Positions 21,101 through 33,400 of a stretch of 64,000 nucleotides of DNA are shown here, piece after piece (positions within the stretch are counted from its first letter, which is position 1; each line of letters starts with the position of its first letter). A program made the translations under genes and the position numbers. Below the pieces are notes generated by a model. That model was not told where the DNA came from and made no database searches. It worked only from the letters and a program-made list of their open reading frames with translations. This stretch comes from Prorocentrum cordatum (lineage: Eukaryota; Sar; Dinophyceae; Prorocentrales; Prorocentraceae). The DNA lies in the NCBI GenBank assembly GCA_963575745.1, contig CAUYUJ010003558.1, positions 108,501 to 172,500 of the forward strand, written 5' to 3'.

Positions 21101-24100
21101 ATCGCAGCCCCCCAGGGATGGCGATGTCTAATTTGGGCCCGCGGTGAGTACACACTGTGCTGTGCCCCCCAGCAGGCCTCGAAAGTGGCGACAGTTTCAC
21201 AGATCGCAGCCCCCCAGGGATGGCAAGGTCTAATCTGAGTCCGCGGTGTGTACCCACTGTGCTGGGCCCCCCAACAGGCCTCGAAAGTGGCGACAGTTTC
21301 ACAGATCGCAGCCCCCCAGGGATGGCGAGGTCTATTTTGAGTCCGCGGTGTGTACCCACTGCGCTGGGCCCCCCAGCAGGCCTCGAAAGTGGAGACAGTT
21401 TCACAGATCGCAGCCCCCCAGGGATGGCGAGGTCTAATTGGAGTCCGCGGTGTGTACCCACTGTGCTGGCCCCCCAGCAGGCCTCGAAAGTGGCGACAGT
21501 TTCACAGATCGCAGCCCCCAGGAATGGCTAGGTCTAGTTTCAGTCTTCGGTGTGTACCCACTGCGCTGGGCCCCCCAGCAGGTCTCGAAAGTGGCGACAA
21601 TTTCACAAATCGCAGCCCCCCAGGGATGGCGAGGTCCAATTTGAATCCGCCGTGGGTACCCACTGTGCTGGGCCCCCCAGCAGGCCTCGAAAGTGGCGAC
21701 AGTTTCACAGATCGCAGCCCCCCAGGGATGGCGAGGTCCCATTTGAATCCGCCGTGGGCCCACTGTGCTGGGCCCCCCAGCAGGCCTCGAAAGTGGCGAC
21801 AGTTTCACAGATCGCAGCCCCCCAGGGATGGCGAGGTCCAATTTGAATCCGCCGTGGTACCCACTGTGCTGGGCCCCCCAGCAGGCCTCGAAAGTGGCGA
21901 CAGTTTCACAGATCGCAGCCCCCCAGGGATGGCGAGGTCAATTTGAATCCGCCGTGTGTACCCACTGTGCTGGGCCCCCCAGCAGGCCTCGAAAGTGGCG
22001 ACAGTTTCACAGATCGCAGCCCCCCAGGGATGGCGAGGTGGCGAAGCAGGCCTCGAAAGTGGCGACAGTTTCACAGATCGCAGCCCCCCAGGGATGGCGA
22101 GGTCCATTTGAATCCGCCGTGTGTACCCACTGTGCTGGGCCCCCCAGCAGGCCTCGAAAGTGGCGACAGTTTCACAGATCGCAGCCCCCCAGGGATGGCG
22201 AGGTCTAATTTGAATCCGCCGTGTGGCCCACTGTGCTGGGCCCCCCAGCAGGCCTCGAAAGTGGCGACAGTTTCACAGATCGCAGCCCCCCAGGGATGGC
22301 GAGGTCCCATTTGAATCCGCCGTGTGTACCCACTGCGCTGGGCCCCCCAGCAGCCTCGAAAGTGGCGACAGTTTCACAGATCGCAGCCCCCCAGGGATGG
22401 CGAGGTCCCATTTGAATCCGCCGTGGGTGCCCACTGTGCTGGGCCCCCCAGCAGGCCTCGAAAGTGGCGACAGTTTCACAGATCGCAGCCCCCCAGGGAT
22501 GGCGAGGTCCCATTTGAATCCGCCGTGGGTGCCCACTGTGCTGGGCCCCCCAGCAGGCCTCGAAAGTGGCGACAGTTTCACAGATCGCAGCCCCCCAGGG
22601 ATGGCGAGGTCCCATTTGAGTCCGCCGTGGGTACCCACTGCGCTGGGCCCCCCAGCAGCCCTCGAAAGTGGCGACAGTTTCACATATCGCAGCCCCCCAA
22701 GAATGGCGAGGTCCCATTTGAATCCGCCGTGGGTACCCACTGTGCTGGGCCCCCAGCAGCCCTCGAAAGTGGCGACAGTTTCACAGATCGCAGCCCCCCA
22801 GGGATGGCGAGGTCCAATTTGAATCCGCCGTGGGCCCCCCAGTAAGCCGATCGCAGCCCCCAGCAGCCCTCGAATCGCGACGAGCGAAGGCAGGGGGGAA
22901 GAGAGGGACGGGGGGGGGCGGGAAGGTTCGCGCGAGCAGTGCTCTATTCAAAACGAGAACCCAACGCAGGAGGATTGGGAAAAAACATGGACTTTCCTTT
23001 AGTTTTTGAAGGATTTTGGCATTTGCTTCTTTTCGGCATTCCGACGGGCCGGAACGGTCCAAGAGCGCCCAAAGATCGCCCAAGAGGCCTCCAAGATGGC
23101 CCCAGAACGGGCCAAGAGGCCACTCAAGACGGCCCCAAGAGGGCCCCAAGACGGCCCAGGAGGCTTTCAAGACGCCCAAGATGGCCTCCAAGGCGGCCCT
23201 GGAGCATTCCAAGAGGACCCCAAGTCGGCCCAGAGGGGCCCCCCAAACGGCTTCCGACGGCGTCGGACGGGCCAGGAGCCCACTCAAACGGCCGAAGATG
23301 GCCCTAAGATGGCCCAAGACGGCCCAAGAGGCTCCCAAGAGGGCTCCAGGAAGGGCCGAAAAGGCCAAAATCATTGATTTCCCATTCGTTTTTGAAGGAT
23401 TGTGGCATTTGTTTGTTTTCTGCCTTCCGACGGCACGAGACGGTCTAAGTGCCCCCAAAGATCGCCCAAGAGGCCCCCAAGACGGTCTAAGAGGCCCCCA
23501 AGACGGCCCAAGAGGCCTCCACGCTCAAGATGGCCTCCAAGACGGCCCAAGAGCCCTCCAAGATGTCCTCCAAGAAGGCCCGAAAGGGTCAAAATGGCAT
23601 CCACACGGCCAAGACTACCTTCAAGATGCCCACGTGTTCCCCGAAGGCTTTCCAAACCGATTCGGGGAACACATGGTCCGATAGCTTGGCAAGTCTGGCC
23701 TCAACGTTCGGCCACATATGCGCTTCCAAAAAGGCAGGGGGCGGCGGTGATTCGCCGTAGGCGTCTTCGATAAGAAATCTAGGGGCACATTCGTCGACGA
23801 GCCTTCAGCTTCCTCTGCTGCCCCGAGGCTTTTATGAGCCGCCAAAACCATCGGGTAATAAGAACTTTCTTTTGGCACGCCTACGATGTCTTGGACGTCG
23901 AGAGTTGGGGCTTGCTTTTGGAGATTGCCCGTGAACATTTTGGATCAGGGCTTGCTTCCAGAAGTGTAGCTGGCCTAGCGTCGAGGGGCGGGGCTTGCTT
24001 TCGGAAGTCGGTTCATCATAGTGAACTGAAAAGTCGGTTGGTAAGCTGCTGGCCCTCTCTTGGCCTGGAGGAAACCTCCGCGAAGGCCTCTGGGGGCTTC

Positions 24101-24329
24101 CTACCCTGCATCCTGGCCGGGACACTGGCACCGCGATGGCCTCTGGACGCAAGTCGGCACGCGTAGAGTGGGTCTCCTGGCAAGCTCGGTGGGAACAACG
24201 CTGGCGACGCGATGTGCGCCGCAAGCGAGCTGGCACGCTTGGAGTGAGCTCCCTGGTGACAGCGCGATCCCCGCGATGTGGCTAAAGCCCACCCACCCGC
24301 CAGAGCGGGTCGCGGGGGCTCCAGAGACC

Positions 24330-24361
<32 letters not shown>

Positions 24362-24371
24362 ATGTGTATAC

Positions 24372-24415
<44 letters not shown>

Positions 24416-27400
24416 CGAGAGCCTCATCTCGTCCTTCTGATTCCTCTTCCCCCCCTTTCCCCTTGAAATCTGCAGCGGTATCGAAAGGTACCCATTCCCG
24501 GGAGGCTCGGAAACCCAGAGGTCCCCACAGCCCTCCAGAAGCCTCGTGAGGCCTCCTCCCTCCACACACACACACACACCCGCGCTCGCGCCCCTCTTCC
24601 CCTGCTCCCCCTCCTCCCCGTGCCGTGGAGGGGGATGGGTCTGCCCATGCCTCCTGCCTGCGTCAGGTACAAGAAGTCGTCGAACGCCTGCGCGAGACAC
24701 TACAGAGGGGTCAGAGGACGAGGAGAGGAGGGCGAAGACTGGAGCCTACCGGGCCTGTTTGTGACGAGCAGACTGGCGAGACGGCGTGGGCGCCGAAAGC
24801 TCACAGAGCGAGCCTGCGAAACAAGGACTGTCAGCACTGAAAGCCTGAGATCGTCGATTGTCGTATCGTGCGGTGCGGCTGAAAACACAGCGTGCCACGC
24901 AGACTGCCCGGGGCAGCTGCTGGACGGGTACCAGTCCTGCCCCGAGTGCAGGGCCTGGCCAGGCTTGCTTGCGGGTGCGAAGGACGAGTAGGGCGAAGAG
25001 AGGGATGAGGACGCGAGGAGGAGGAGGACGAGCAATAGGAGAGGGGACGAGCAGGGGCATGGAGGACGAGGGCGAGGACGTGGATGAACGAGTGAGCATC
25101 GGCTGCGTCGGACCTGCAACATGCGGCGTCGGAGCACGAACGGCTCACGGCCCTCGCGCACTCGCTCTCGAGGGGAGTGAGGGGGGGAGGGGAGGGGCGG
25201 GGGCGCGGGACCGGGTGTGACGAACGAGGGGGGAGGAACACGAGAATGAGAAGCAAGCGAAGGGGAAAGTAAGCCAGGCCGCTTGGTTTTCCCGGCTAGG
25301 GGTGGAATCTGGCTGGAGAAGGAGGGGGAGGAGGAGAAGTGCCCGCCTTCGATCGTTGACCGGCTTTGGGAGGAGAAGGAGGAGGAGGAGGAGAAGAAGA
25401 GGAGGAGGAGGAGGAGGAGGAGGAGGAGGGGAAGAAGAAACCCATCATCTTATTATTCGCGATAACGCCCATGATCGGCCCTGGCTCCACCCCCCGCCCC
25501 CCTGGTCACGTCACGATTCGCGCAGGCGCCGTCCGGGAACGAGCAATTCTGAGGCATTCCCAGACGGCGCAGGCGCGCATCGTGAGGTGACCGACTCTTC
25601 CGCCCCCGTTCCCCCCCGTCACGGGACCCAAAACGACCTCAAGAGGAGAGGCTCGGACACGGGCGAGGACGGCGACGTCGAGTAGAAAAAGGAGAAGGAG
25701 CCGCTGGGATGCCAGGGGGTGCGACGAAGAGTGCTGCCATGAGGGAAAACGGCTCCCGAGGGGCACGGGTCCTGGACCTGGGCTCTTCTCCACCCAGTGC
25801 CGGCCTTCAGCCAGAGTTGGCTTGGTCCTGGGGTCCACGAGACGAGTGATTTGGAAAGTTTAGAATATGTAAATCAATGTGCACAAGATGTGATTAAACT
25901 CAAGATGTGATTAAATTTAATATTCCAATTCGTAGTATGTTAAATAATGCTGGCCCTGAGAGGGAAAAAAACACAGCAAAAAGGAAACCATGCGCACGGA
26001 CCGACGTTCCCGAGGACCCCTCGTCTTCATGGCCAGAGTAAGAGGAAGAAGGAGAATCAGAGGATGAGGAAGGAGGAAGAGGACGGCGGCACAGTGGGGT
26101 ATCCCGGCACCTTCCGCTGGGCTGCCTCGCCAGCTGCATGCTCAGGGGGCAGGCGGAAGTGGCGCCCGAGCATCTTCAGCATCTGCTCCTGGCCCTCTGG
26201 ATGGCGCTGGCGCCTCTCATGATGGCCGCAAGCCGAGCCCTCAACTCTAACGTCTGAGCTAAAATTGAAGCGTCCACAATTCGGCGTCTGCCCGCTTCGT
26301 GCTCGTGGACTGTGGACAGCTGCCTGGGCAAAACAACTCCCAATATAGATGTCGAGAGCTCCTAGGACCACGTATTGAAACATCAAGACGTCGGAGGTCT
26401 CTGGAAAACGAGGCCCGGTGGAGAACCGCCTTTCGAACCGACCCGACCAAGCGAGACCTCTACCCGAACCGACAGGCCCGCGAACTGACCCGAATCGTCC
26501 AGACTGGCCCAGGCGCGCGCCGAACCGCGCCGAAGCAGGACAACCATGACCTTTGGAAGAGCGTTAGCTATACGCACACGCCGATCCCAACCAGGCTCAT
26601 CCTGGGCCCAGCGCCATCGTCGTTGCGCCAGGGGGCCATGTATGTGAGGCGGGAATTCACCGATAACCACCGCCTGGAAGATGGGTCTTCGGGAACCTCG
26701 ACAGCGGTGGACCTGTGTCATATGTTTGGCCCCATCAGACCTCGAATCTATCCATATCCACCGCATGCCGAGGTTCCGGAAGATCGATCACAAGGGCGGC
26801 AGGAGAGCCCAGAATCGAATCAATAAGTCGGATCGGCGATCGAAATAAATCGGATCGGCGGAAATCGGCAGCCGAGTCGGGGAAAGTCGAATCGGCGGAA
26901 ATGGGCAGGCTGGTAGGCCTCCATTAAGAAATCGGATCCCATATCTAAATCCGAAGTCGAATCGAATCGGAATCGGAATAGATCGAACTAGAATCGAATC
27001 GAATCGGAGGAATCAAAATTAGTCCTGGGGCGGTGGTTATAGATGAATACCCGCCTCGTTATGTACACCGATTCTGGTTGAATCACCGCCTCGGGTTCAA
27101 CGATTGTCCTGGCACAGATTGGTACAATAGGAGGAGGAGGAGGAAGAGGAGGAGGAGGAGGAGGAGGAGGAGGAGGAGGAGGAGGAGGAGGAGGAGGAGG
27201 AGGTGGAGGAGGAGGAAGAGGGGGAGGAGGAGGGGGAGGATGAGGAGGAGGAGGGTGTGCGCGTTCTAAATGGTGTCCCACGGGCCTGCGCAGCTCGGTG
27301 GAGTTGCGCGACCAGTCCGACTTCGACAGGAACGGCTGGTACGCGAGGAAGGAAGGGAAACTCTGGAAGCCGTGCTCCGAAACGAAGTGCGCGCGGGGGT

Positions 27401-30400
27401 ACGTGGTAAAGTCCTCGCAGTCCGCGTCGTAGTTGTAGTAGTGGACGTCTCCACGGAGGACGTCGTTCACATCTCCCCAGCGCTTCGTGTACGGCTCTGT
27501 GCTGATGACGCCATTTGAGGGACTACTGTCGACGAAAGCAACGTCTGGGTCGACAGCTCTAAGAGCTGTCATCCCGGTGTCGATGTACAGCTTCACGTAG
27601 TCTGCAAGATACACCTCATGAGGGGCGGGCCCCATTTTCGGCCCCATTTGGTCCTGCACGTAACCCTCGTTCTCGTTGTTGCCCCCCCAGATCACAACAG
27701 ATGCGTGGTGCTGCAGCCGGAGCGCCTGCTGGGATATCTCAGTGGACACGGACTCGAGGAAGCTGCGATGAGCGGGATACGCGGCGCACGCGAACATCAT
27801 CTCCTGCCATATCATGACGCCGAGTTCGTCTGCTAAATCGTAGAAAGCGTCTGGCTGGTACCAACCTGAAGGGCAACGCTCGGGGGGGACTGGCAAATTC
27901 GGGGGAACATCGAACTAGAATCAGTGATACATTGCCGATAGATCGGCGATAGGCCACCGAACGCGCACCCACACGTTCCTGGGCGGGATTGGCTGTCGGG
28001 CCCATATCGGCGATGAATGGGCGACTGGGGGTCGACGCATCCCCCGCTGGGCCAACCCTCCCCTAGCATTGCCTCTGGCAGCGCCCTCCTAGAAGACTCA
28101 CAAGGCCTCCAGCCTCCTGAGAAGTTGTTCTATCCCCCTCCGAAGCCTTACGCGGCTTCTCAGAAGCCCAGAAGGCTTTTCTGCCGTCCTCTGAGGGCCT
28201 GCCCCCTCTCGGACGACCAGGGACCATTCATTGTTGCACTTGCGAAATCATGTTTTTCCCCAAGCAGCTTGCTGAACGGGGTGCTGTTGTGATAGAAGCT
28301 AACTCCGGCTGGGGGAAGTCGGAACAGAGACATCCTCACAAAAATTTGATGGTCCGGGCCGTTTCGCTTGAGACATCCTCACAACTCTCGTTTCTGAGTT
28401 GGCCGGGATGGGCCGTTTCGCCTGAGACGTCCTTGAAAAGTTGCGCTCCGGGACGCCGCGCGAGGGGTGGTCCGGGCCGTTTCGCTTGAGACATCCTTAA
28501 AACTCTGAGCCCGAGGTGCCGTGCGAGAGGTGGTCCGGGCCGTTTCGCCTGAGACATCCTCGAAACTCTAAGCTCTGAGATGCCTTGCGCGAGGTGGTCT
28601 GGCCCGTTTCGCCTGAGACATCCTCGAAACTCTAACCTCGGAGATGCCGCGCGAGAGGTGGTCCGGCCCGTTTCGCTTGAGACATCCTCGAACTTCTGAG
28701 CTCTGGGATGCCCTGCGCGAGGTTGTCCGGCCCGTCTCGCCTGAGACATCCTCGCAACTCTGAGCTCTGAGATGCCGTGCGCAAGGTGGTCCGGCTTGTT
28801 TCGCACAAGACATTCTCGCAACTCTGAGCTCCCAGATGCCGCGCAAGAGGTGGTCCAGCCTGGGGGCCCAGAAGACCACATGTTACATATCCTCCCTGGG
28901 ACCCTGGGAGCCCGCTTGAGACATCCTCGAACTTCTGAGCTCTGAGATGCCCTGCGCGAGGTGGTCCAGCCCGTTTCGCAAAAGAGATTCTCGCAACTCT
29001 GAGCTCTGAGATGCCGTGCGCAAGGTGGTCCGGCCTGTTTCGCACAAAACATTCTCGCAACTCTGAGCTCCCAGATGCCGCGCAAGAAGTGGTCCAGCCT
29101 GGGGGCCCAGAAGACCACATGTTACATATCCTCCCTGGGACCCTGGGAGCCCCAGGAGGCCCCAGAGAGCTCCAGGAGGCCGCAGGACGCCCAGGACAGG
29201 CCCCGGGGGTCCCCAGGAGATTCCCAGGAGGCTCCCAGGAGGCCCCAAGAGGCCCCCCATCAGAACGTGTCAAGTTAATACACATCCGGTGTCGATTCGT
29301 TGATTTTTCCTGCTCTTGTGCCCCCCCTCCATCTTGAGGGGCCCAAACGGCCACAGGTTAGATATCCCTGGGAGCCCCAAGAGGCTTCAGGAAACCCCAG
29401 GTGGAGTTCAGGAGGCCACAGGAGGCCCCGGAGGAAGCCCCAGGAGGTCCCCAGGAGGCCCCAGGAGGCACCAGGAGGCCCCCGCAACTCGGAGCTCTGA
29501 GACGCCGCGCTCGAGGTGGTCCGGCCCGTTTCGCCTGATACTTCCTCGCAGCACGTTTCGCCCGAGACACCGGCCCGTCTCGCCTGAGACATCCTTGCAA
29601 CTCTGAGCTCTGAGATGCCGTGCGCAAGTTGGTCCAGCCGTTTCGCACAAGACATTCTCGCAACTCTGGGCTCCCAGATGCCGCGCAAGAGGTGGTCCAG
29701 CCTGGGGGCCCAGAAGACCACATGTTACAATGTTACATATCCCCCCTGGGACCCTGGGAGCCCCAGGAGGCCCCAGAGAGCTTGAGGAAGCCGCAGGACG
29801 CCCAGGACAGGCCCCAGGGGGGAGCAGGAGATTCCCAGGAGGCTCCCAGGAGGCCCCAGGAGGCCCCTTATCAGAACGTGTCAAATTAATACACATCCGG
29901 TGTCGATTCGTTGATCTTTCCTGCTCTTGCGCCCCCCCCTCAATTTTGGGGAGCCCCGACGGCCACATGTCAGATATCCCCCCCTGGGAGCCCCAAGAGG
30001 CTTCAGGAAGCTCCAGGTGGGGTCCAGGAGGCCACAGGAGGCCCAGGAGGAAGCCCCAGCAGGTCACCAGGAGGCTCCCAGGAGGCCACCTATCAGAACG
30101 TGTTAAGTTAATACACATCCGGTGCCGATTCGTTGATCTTTCCTGCTCTTGTGCCCCCCCCTCATTTTGGGGGGCCCCGACGGCCACATGTTAGATATCC
30201 CCCTGGAAGCCCCAAGAGGCTTCAGGAAGCCCAAGGTGGGGTCCAGGAGGCCACAGGAGCAGGAGGAAGCCCCAGGAGGTCGCCAGGAGCCCCCAGGAGA
30301 CCCCAGAAGGCCCACGCAACTGGGAGCTCTGAGACGCCGCGCTCGAGGTGGTCCGGCCCGTTTCGCCTGAGACTTCCTCGCAGCACGTTTCGCCCGAAAC

Positions 30401-33400
30401 ATCGTCGCAACTCTGGGGTCCGAGATGCCGCGCGGGAGGTGGTCCGGCCCGTTTCGCCTGAGACATCCTCGCAACTCTGGGCTCCGAGATGCCCTGCGCG
30501 AGGTGGTCCGGCCCATCTCGGTCCAGCCTGGGGGCCCAGAAGACCACATGTTACATGTCCTCCCTGGGACCCTTGGAGCCCCAGGAGGCCCCAGAGAGCT
30601 TCAGGAGGCCGCAGGACGCCCAGGACAGGCCCCCAGGGGGGAGCAGGAGATTCCCAGGAGGCTCCCAGGAGGCCCCAGGAGGTCCCTATCAGAACGTGTC
30701 AAATTAATACACATCCGGTGTCGATTCGTTGATCTTTCCTGCTCTTGCGCCCCCCCCCCCCCCCCATTTTGGGGAGCCCCGACGGCCACATGCCCCAAGA
30801 GGCTTCAGGAAGCCCCAGGTGGGGTCCAGAGGTCACAGGAGGCCCAGGAGGAAGCCCCAGGAGGTCACCAGGAGGTCCCACGAGGCCCCAGGAGGCCCCA
30901 GGAGGCCCCCGCAACTCGGAGCTCTGAGACGCCGCGCTCGAGGTGGTCCGGCCCGTTTCGCCTGAGACTTCCTCGCAGCACGTTTCGCCCGAGACATCGT
31001 CGCAACTCTGGGGTCCGAAATGCCGCGCGCGAGGTGGTCCAGCCCGTTACGCTGGAGACATCCTCGCAACTCTGGGCTCCGAGATGCCCTGCGCGAGGTG
31101 GTCCAGCCCATCTCGCCTGAGACATCCTCGCAACTCTGAGCTCTGAGATGCCGTGCGCAAGGTGGTCCGGCCCGTTTCGCACAAGACATTCTCGCAACTC
31201 TGAGCTCTCAGATTCTGCGCAATAGGTGGTCCAGCCTGGGGGCCCAGAAGACCACATGTTAACTACATATCCTCCCTGGGACCCTGGGAGCCCCAGGAGG
31301 CCCCAGAGAGCTTGAGGAAGCCGCAGGACGCCCAGGACAGGCCCCAGGGGGGAGCAGGAGATTCCCAGGAGGCTCCCAGGAGGCCCCAGGAGGCCCCCTA
31401 TCAGAACGTGTCAAATTAATACACATCCGGTGTCGATTCGTTGATCTTTCCTGCTCTTGTGCCCCCCCCTCATTTTGGGGGGCCCCGACGGCCACATGCT
31501 AGATATCCCCCCCTGGGAGCCCCAAGAGGCTTCAGGAAGCCCCATGTGGGGTCCAGGAGGCCACAGGAGGCCCAGGAGGAAGCCCCAGGAGGTCACCTGG
31601 GGGTCCCACGAGGCCCCAGGAGGCCCCCGCAACTCGGAGCTCTGAGACGCCGCGCTCGAGGTGGTCTGGCCCGTTTCGCCTGATACTTCCTCGCAACACG
31701 TTTTGCCCGAGACATCGTCGCAACTCTGGGGTCCGAAATGCCGCGCGCGAGGTGGTCCAGCCCGTTACGCTGGAGACATCCTCGCAACTCTGGGCTCCGA
31801 GATGCCGTTCGGGATGAAGAGGAGGTGGAGGAGGAGGAGGAGGAGGAGGAGGAGGAGGAGGAGGAGGCATGTTTTAACATGCCATGCCAGCCCGCACTGG
31901 ACGGGCATGCAATCGACCTTGGAAACCGCAGTGGGTCTAAAAACCCTATTGGGGGATACTGCACTCCGGCTATAATTCTTGTGGAACGGGGCCTGCGGGC
32001 TGATCTGGCGGCTGTTGTCGCCGTCGCCGCCCCGTCGTCACATCGTCGCCGCCCGTCGTCTGGGCCTGCGGGCCGGTCTGGCGGCTATGTTGTCGCCGTC
32101 GCCGCCCCGTCGCCGCCTCGTCGCCGCCAGCAGGTTCTTTTGTCGAAAAAAATCGTTGATCGGCCGATTTCTTCGTATTGAAATTTACATATGATCTTGC
32201 CCAATCGCCCATCCCAAATATGCACTCGTATCATCCCAAGCAGGAGGGTATCGCTCCCCCCACCCTCATTTGCTGTCAAACGAAATCATATGCGCGCGCA
32301 CCCGTTTATCATCATTCATCGGTTTTCGAAAACCCCTTGCAAAACGTGGGACGCAATGCGCACGCGCGTTTTCCGCGCGCCCATACCGAAATGCAGCAAC
32401 AACCTAAGGTTCCGCAAGGACTTCAAAGCCGAGAGTCACGAAAGCATTGGAACACACACGGCTTCGCCAAAAAAACTGTTTTGAAAAAGCCTGCGTCCGC
32501 GCCTTTGCGATTTGATTTGAAGAATCATAGGTTTGTCACAATTTTCATAAGATGTTCCTAAACGAGCCTTTTTTCGCGTGCGCGCGACGATTCGAACGCC
32601 CATGCGCGCATGCCATCAAAAAAACCATTGCAAAACATGGGGCGAAGTGCGCGCGCGCCTGCCAAAATCATTCACACACTTTAGGTTTCGCTGGATGTCA
32701 AAAGCGAGTGCCCCGAACACATATCAAAACAAGTGGTTTTGCAACATCAGTTTTCCCCCCAAAAATATGCGCTCGCGGTCTGGCGGCTTCTGACGAAAAC
32801 CATTACCATTTCACGATGTTCATCAAATTCTGCCAAACGAGCCTCTCGCGCCGCATGTCGAACTCATTGGAACGCCCTTACGAGCGCGCTGGGGGTGGGT
32901 GGGGGGGGGGCGCGATCCGGATCAAATGACACCGCGCAGGCCCCTCGCGCGCGTCGGCCGTGCGCGCATGTCGAACTCCTTCTAAAACCTTCATCGCCGA
33001 CGCGAGGACATCGTCATGGTCATCGGCGGGCGCGGTCAACATCGGTGCCGTCATTGGCCGCGCCGTCGTCGTCGCCTCCATCCCCGTCAACATCACTGCT
33101 CTCATAATCCTGCCCACCATTGTCGGCGTCGCCATGATGCCGCGCCCGCCCAAGTCACCGACTCGCGCTGAAGTGCCCGCTGGGAAAGGCCCAGCGGCCA
33201 GCGCCGGGGCGGCCGCGTCGGTCGCGCCAAACTAGCCAGCCGCTGCGCGCGCGAGCATGCGAGGGCTAGCGCGGCCGAAGAGGTGCACCCGCTAACGCTG
33301 AGCGCGTGTCGCAATCGCCGCCGCAAGGAGTTTGTAAACCGAGTTGCGGGCGTGTGGGTGGGACTTTTTAAACGACATGGAATGCGTCAACTCATCTGTG

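Larger units (their letters stand above)
18860..24657 (-). other. beta-mannosidase intron 8 (5.8 kb)
   Basis: Nearly all repeat: three stretches of the CCAAGAGGCC family (19080-19830, 20040-20620, 22980-23650), the 102-bp satellite, a three-copy GGGGCTTGCTTT(C/T) repeat with period about 42 bp (23903-24015), and a TA/GTA microsatellite (24331-24411). Apart from these I see no gene. Confidence 0.6.

Noticed and set aside
20840-22860. Several overlapping ORFs of 60-250 codons in both directions
   Set aside because: They are translations of a 102-bp satellite whose period is a multiple of three.
20840-22860. CRISPR-like regular repeats (also 50903-51058)
   Set aside because: The units are tandem without unique spacers, and the genome is eukaryotic.
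24700-25160. Minus-strand frames between exons 7 and 8 as extra beta-mannosidase sequence
   Set aside because: The family has no insertion there; exon 7 and exon 8 text joins directly in frame.
27000-27280. Polyproline extension after beta-mannosidase exon 6
   Set aside because: It is a GGA microsatellite in the intron; a GC donor at 27285 and exon 7 restore the conserved sequence.
28336-31700. Many ORFs of 60-260 codons with repeated phrases
   Set aside because: They follow the repeat modules, change frame between modules, and show no known domain.
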